The translations under genes and the position numbers were made by a program. The notes beneath the pieces are model-generated. The model saw only the letters and a list, made by a program, of their open reading frames with translations, had not been told where the DNA came from and made no database searches. Positions 60,634-64,000 of a stretch of 64,000 nucleotides of DNA are shown here, piece after piece. Position 1 is the stretch's first letter. Each line of letters begins with the position of its first letter. The DNA comes from Pseudomonas sp. AL03 (GTDB lineage Bacteria > Pseudomonadota > Gammaproteobacteria > Pseudomonadales > Pseudomonadaceae): assembly GCF_029960815.1 (NCBI RefSeq), contig NZ_JASBRE010000005.1, positions 186,001-250,000 of the forward strand. The letters are read 5' to 3'.

Positions 60634-61653
60634 ATGGCAACAATCAAGGATGTGGCAGCGCTCGCGGGAATTTCCTACACCACGGTTTCCCACGTAGTGA
60701 ACAAGACCCGGCCGGTCAGTGAAGAGGTACGGGTCAAGGTCGAGGCCGCGATCAAAACCCTCGACTACGTGCCCAGTGCCGTGGCCCGGTCCCTCAAGGC
60801 CAAAACCACGGCGACCATCGGTCTGCTGGTGCCCAACAGCCTCAACCCGTACTTCGCCGAATTGGCGCGAGGCATTGAGGATTACTGCGAGCGTAACGGC
60901 TACTGCGTGATCCTCTGTAATTCCGACGACAACCCGGACAAGCAACGCAGCTACCTGCGCGTACTGCTGGAAAAACGCATCGACGGGCTGATCGTCGCTT
61001 CGGCCGGCGGTGATGCAGGGTTGGCAGAAGGCCTGGCAGGCGTGCGTACACCGATGGTGATCGTTGACCGTGGACTGGAAGGTGTCAATGCCGATCTGGT
61101 GCGCATCGATCACGAATACGGCGCCTATCTGGCGACTCGCCACCTTTTGGAGTTGGGGCATCGGGACATCGCCACCATTGGTGGGCCGGCGAGTACCAGC
61201 GTGGCGCAGATGCGTCTGGCCGGTTATTGCCGTGCCCTGAAAGAGGCGGGTGTCGAAGTGCCCCGCGAGCGCATGCTTGAAAGCGACTTCACCAGCACCG
61301 GCGGTTACAACGCCGCCGCGATCCTGCTGGAGAAGAACCCGCCGAGCGCGATCTTCGCCGGTAACGACATGATTGGCATCGGTGTGCTGCGAGCGGCGGC
61401 CGAGCGCAATATTCGTGTGCCGACGGAGCTGTCGGTGATTGGCTTCGACGATATTCAGATGAGCCGCTATGTGTACCCGGCGTTGACCACCGTGGGGCAG
61501 TCGATTCTGCAACTCGGTGAGATGGCAGCCGAAGTGCTTTTAAGAAGAATCGCCACACCGGATATGGCCACCGATCAACGGATCGTGACGCCCAGTATTG
61601 TCTTGCGGGAGTCGACTGCGCCGCGGGCCGGCGTGTTCGCCCAGTTCCGTTGA
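60634..61653 (+). CDS. rbsR: LacI-family ribose operon repressor
   Basis: 339 residues. N-terminal helix-turn-helix IKDVAALAGISYTTVSHVVN and hinge VPSAVARSLK, then a sugar-binding core (GLLVPNSLNPYFAELARGIE; VIGFDDIQMSRYVYPALTTV). As the operon carries a LacI-type operator at its promoter, it very likely represses rbsBACRKD, released by ribose or ribose phosphate. Embedded within its own operon. Confidence 0.92.
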   Translation: MATIKDVAALAGISYTTVSHVVNKTRPVSEEVRVKVEAAIKTLDYVPSAVARSLKAKTTATIGLLVPNSLNPYFAELARGIEDYCERNGYCVILCNSDDNPDKQRSYLRVLLEKRIDGLIVASAGGDAGLAEGLAGVRTPMVIVDRGLEGVNADLVRIDHEYGAYLATRHLLELGHRDIATIGGPASTSVAQMRLAGYCRALKEAGVEVPRERMLESDFTSTGGYNAAAILLEKNPPSAIFAGNDMIGIGVLRAAAERNIRVPTELSVIGFDDIQMSRYVYPALTTVGQSILQLGEMAAEVLLRRIATPDMATDQRIVTPSIVLRESTAPRAGVFAQFR

Positions 61654-61710
61654 AATGGAAAGCCGCTAAATCAAAAGCACCGCCGAAACAGAATTGATGA
61701 GTAGTGATGT

Positions 61711-62628
61711 ATGCCAGCAAAAGTAGTGGTTATAGGCAGCCTGAACATGGACCTGGTCACCCGGGCGTCACGGCTGCCCCGTGGCGGTGAGACGCTGATC
61801 GGCGAGTCGTTTGCCACGGTTTCCGGTGGCAAGGGCGCGAATCAGGCGGTTGCCGCGGCGAGGCTGGGGGCGCAGGTATCAATGGTCGGTTGCGTGGGCA
61901 GCGATGCCTACGGCGAAGAACTGCGCGGGGCGCTGTTGGTCGAACAGATCGATTGCCAGGCGGTCAGCACCGTCGACGATTCCAGCGGCGTAGCGTTGAT
62001 CGTGGTCGATGACAACAGCCAGAACGCAATCGTGATCGTTGCCGGTGCCAATGGCGCGCTGACGCCAGCGGTGATCGACCGTTTCGCTGCAGTATTGCAG
62101 GCGGCCGACGTGATCATCTGTCAGCTGGAAGTGCCGGATGCCACTGTCGGTCATGCGCTCAAGCGCGGCCGTGAATTGGGTAAGACCGTGATTCTCAATC
62201 CGGCACCGGCCAGCCGCCCGCTGCCGGCGGACTGGTACGCGTCCATCGATTACCTGATTCCCAACGAAAGCGAGGCCTCGGCCCTGAGTGGTTTGCCAGT
62301 GGATTCTCTGGCATCTGCCGAAACCGCCGCGAACCGGTTGATCGCCATGGGCGCCGGAAAAGTCATCATCACCCTGGGTGCTCAGGGTTCGCTGTTTGCC
62401 GACGGCAAAAGCTTCGAGCATTTCCCTGCGCCGAAGGTGAAAGCTGTCGATACCACGGCGGCTGGCGACACCTTCGTCGGTGGTTTCGCCGCAGCACTGG
62501 CGGCGGGCAAAAGCGAAGCCGAAGCGATCCGTTTCGGTCAGGTCGCCGCGGCGCTGTCGGTGACCCGTGCTGGCGCCCAACCCTCGATCCCCACCTTGTC
62601 CGACGTACAGGCCTTTAAAACACCATGA
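61711..62628 (+). CDS. rbsK: Ribokinase
   Basis: 305 residues. Phosphorylates ribose at O-5. PfkB-family motifs: [36 protein letters not shown], and [19 protein letters not shown] with the catalytic Asp (DTTAAGD). Standard length. 57 bases after rbsR; rbsD overlaps its stop by four. Confidence 0.95.
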   Translation: MPAKVVVIGSLNMDLVTRASRLPRGGETLIGESFATVSGGKGANQAVAAARLGAQVSMVGCVGSDAYGEELRGALLVEQIDCQAVSTVDDSSGVALIVVDDNSQNAIVIVAGANGALTPAVIDRFAAVLQAADVIICQLEVPDATVGHALKRGRELGKTVILNPAPASRPLPADWYASIDYLIPNESEASALSGLPVDSLASAETAANRLIAMGAGKVIITLGAQGSLFADGKSFEHFPAPKVKAVDTTAAGDTFVGGFAAALAAGKSEAEAIRFGQVAAALSVTRAGAQPSIPTLSDVQAFKTP

Positions 62629-63029
62629 AAAAGACACCTTTGCTCAACGTCGCGCTGTCGCGGCTGATCGCATCCCTGGGCCATGGCGACATAGTGGTGA
62701 TCGGCGACGCAGGCCTGCCGGTGCCACCAAACGTTGAGCTGATCGACCTGGCCCTGACCCATGGCATCCCGGATTTCGTCAGCACGTTGAAGGTTGTGCT
62801 CAGCGAAATGCAGGTCGAGAGCCATGTGCTGGCCCAGGAGATCCTGGACAAGAAACCTTCGGCGTTGGCGACGCTCGATGAGCTGAATGCCGAAGGTGCG
62901 CTAGGTCGGCGTGAGCTGCTCAGTCATGACCAATTCAAAGTCCTCAGCCGACAGGCACGGGCGATTGTTCGTACAGGCGAATGTCAGCCGTATTGCAACA
63001 TCGTGCTGGTGGCGGGGGTCACGTTCTAA
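62625..63029 (+). CDS. rbsD: D-ribose pyranase
   Basis: 134 residues. Interconverts ribose pyranose and furanose so that ribokinase can act. N-terminus [20 protein letters not shown], the catalytic-region [21 protein letters not shown], and the C-terminal [19 protein letters not shown] are family marks. Overlaps rbsK by four bases. Confidence 0.94.
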   Translation: MKKTPLLNVALSRLIASLGHGDIVVIGDAGLPVPPNVELIDLALTHGIPDFVSTLKVVLSEMQVESHVLAQEILDKKPSALATLDELNAEGALGRRELLSHDQFKVLSRQARAIVRTGECQPYCNIVLVAGVTF

Positions 63030-63072
63030 CTCGCTGTTGTCTTTCTGCTGTCCCACGCACAAGGAGTGCGCT

Positions 63073-64000
63073 ATGCACCGCTATGCTCAGAAACTGCACC
63101 ACCTGCTCCGGAGTTTGCTGCTTTTGTCCCTGATTACCGCAACAAGCGCCCAGGCGGCGGAAAAAATCGACTTGATCATCGACACCGATCCGGGTGCCGA
63201 CGACGTGGTCGCCTTGCTGTTTGCCCTGGCGTCGCCGGAAGAGCTGAACATTCGTGCGCTGACCACCGTCGCCGGCAATGTGCGTCTGGACAAGACTTCG
63301 CGTAATGCGCGGCTGGCCCGCGAGTGGGCGGGGCGCGAGGAGGTGCCAGTCTACGCGGGTGCGCCAAAGCCGCTGATGCGTACGCCGATTTATGCCGAGA
63401 ACATCCATGGCAAGGAAGGTCTGTCGGGCGTCACCGTACATGAGCCAAAGAAAGGCCTGGCCGAAGGCAGTGCGGTCAATTACCTGATCGATACCTTGAA
63501 AGCCGCCAAGCCCCATAGCATCACCATTGCCATGCTGGGTCCGCAGACCAATCTGGCCCTGGCGCTGATCCAGGAGCCTGAAATCGTTCAGGGCATCAAG
63601 GAAGTGGTGATCATGGGCGGTGCGCACTTCAATGGTGGCAACATCACTCCGGTGGCCGAGTTCAACCTGTTCGCTGACCCGCAGGCTGCGGAAGTGGTGC
63701 TGAAAAGTGGCGTGAAGCTGACCTATCTGCCGCTGGACGTGACCCACAAGATCCTCACCAGCGAAGCGCGCTTGAAGCAGATCGCGGCAATCAACAACAA
63801 TGCCAGCAAGTTGGTAGGCGATATTCTCAACGAATACGTCAAAGGCGACATGGAGCACTACGGTATTCCGGGTGGTCCGGTGCATGACGCAACCGTCGTC
63901 GCCTACCTGCTCAAGCCTGAGCTATTCACTGGTCGTTCGGTCAATGTGGTCGTTGATAGCCGCGAAGGCCCGACGTTCGGCCAAACCATCGTCGACTGGT
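63073..64000 (+). CDS. Exported nucleoside hydrolase, cut off by the window end
   Basis: Partial: 309 complete codons are visible. Signal peptide MHRYAQKLHHLLRSLLLLSL...AQA, then an inosine-uridine nucleoside hydrolase: IIDTDPGADDVVALLFALA with the calcium-binding DTDPGADD cluster, TVAGNVRLDKTSRNA, VIMGGAHFNGGNITPVAEFN with Asn/Glu ligands and FADPQAAEVVLKSG, and the later GGPVHDATVVAYLL with catalytic His and Asp. Releases free ribose from nucleosides outside the cytoplasm, which the rbs importer can then take up. AAGGAG ribosome site; 43 bases after rbsD. Confidence 0.9.
   Translation, partial: MHRYAQKLHHLLRSLLLLSLITATSAQAAEKIDLIIDTDPGADDVVALLFALASPEELNIRALTTVAGNVRLDKTSRNARLAREWAGREEVPVYAGAPKPLMRTPIYAENIHGKEGLSGVTVHEPKKGLAEGSAVNYLIDTLKAAKPHSITIAMLGPQTNLALALIQEPEIVQGIKEVVIMGGAHFNGGNITPVAEFNLFADPQAAEVVLKSGVKLTYLPLDVTHKILTSEARLKQIAAINNNASKLVGDILNEYVKGDMEHYGIPGGPVHDATVVAYLLKPELFTGRSVNVVVDSREGPTFGQTIVDW

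Noticed and set aside
59908..61512. 534-codon minus-strand frame across rbsC and rbsR
   Set aside because: Antisense shadow spanning two genes with strong family matches on the plus strand.

Overview
The window reads as a chromosomal segment of a Pseudomonas from the P. fluorescens group. The evidence is gene content and order (a folE–smr–isochorismatase–prmB–aroC–MFS–mtn block and a ppiB–glnS–cysS block, both as I remember them from P. aeruginosa and relatives), Pseudomonas-type small families (DUF3509, DUF1654), and at least four families of REP-like palindromes such as GTAGGAGCGAGGCTTGCCCG and GATCGTTCCCACGCTCCGCG. No rRNA, tRNA, CRISPR or prophage was found.

Layout: (1) 0.1–7.7 kb, urate-to-ureidoglycolate catabolism (puuD, allA, alc, uraD, puuE, hiuH), a LysE exporter and an NCS2/AzgA purine permease. 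Three copies of a TTGTATACAA-like palindrome sit on the puuE, hiuH and permease promoters and suggest one purine regulon. (2) 7.8–24 kb, mostly housekeeping: glutaredoxin-like protein, folE, Smr protein, isochorismatase-like hydrolase, prmB, aroC, an MFS transporter, the methionine-salvage locus, an acyl-CoA synthetase, an ankyrin protein, a PstS–OmpA fusion and xthA. Two places here are wrecked: a marR/aminotransferase pair, and mtnB and mtnC, leaving mtnD as an orphan. (3) 24–39 kb: tamA–tamB, a MarR-controlled three-part efflux operon of the EmrAB–OMF type, lpxH–ppiB, glnS and cysS. (4) 39.3–44.1 kb, a small accessory island: an AT-rich leader, a free-standing adenylation–carrier–thioesterase synthetase whose specificity residues spell the threonine code, and an MFS exporter. 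(5) 44.1–52.3 kb: an AcoR-like sigma-54 activator divergent from a six-gene ABC importer resembling the glycerol (GlpSTPQUV) system. The intergenic region carries a good -24/-12 promoter and six TGTTCA repeats. (6) 52.3–53.8 kb: a group IIC intron inserted just behind the ABC operon terminator, its reverse transcriptase gene broken by two internal deletions. (7) 53.8–64 kb: an SOS-boxed DUF1654–endA pair, periplasmic glutaminase-asparaginase, an unknown coiled-coil protein, and the ribose operon rbsBACRKD, extended by an exported nucleoside hydrolase cut off at the window edge.

Points that stand out: the compact threonine A–T–TE synthetase plus exporter; the full sigma-54 control region in front of an ABC importer whose two ATPases have complementary defects, predicting one canonical and one degenerate ATP site; and at least five separate internal deletions that broke genes (marR/aminotransferase, mtnB, mtnC, intron RT twice) inside otherwise intact, syntenic surroundings.
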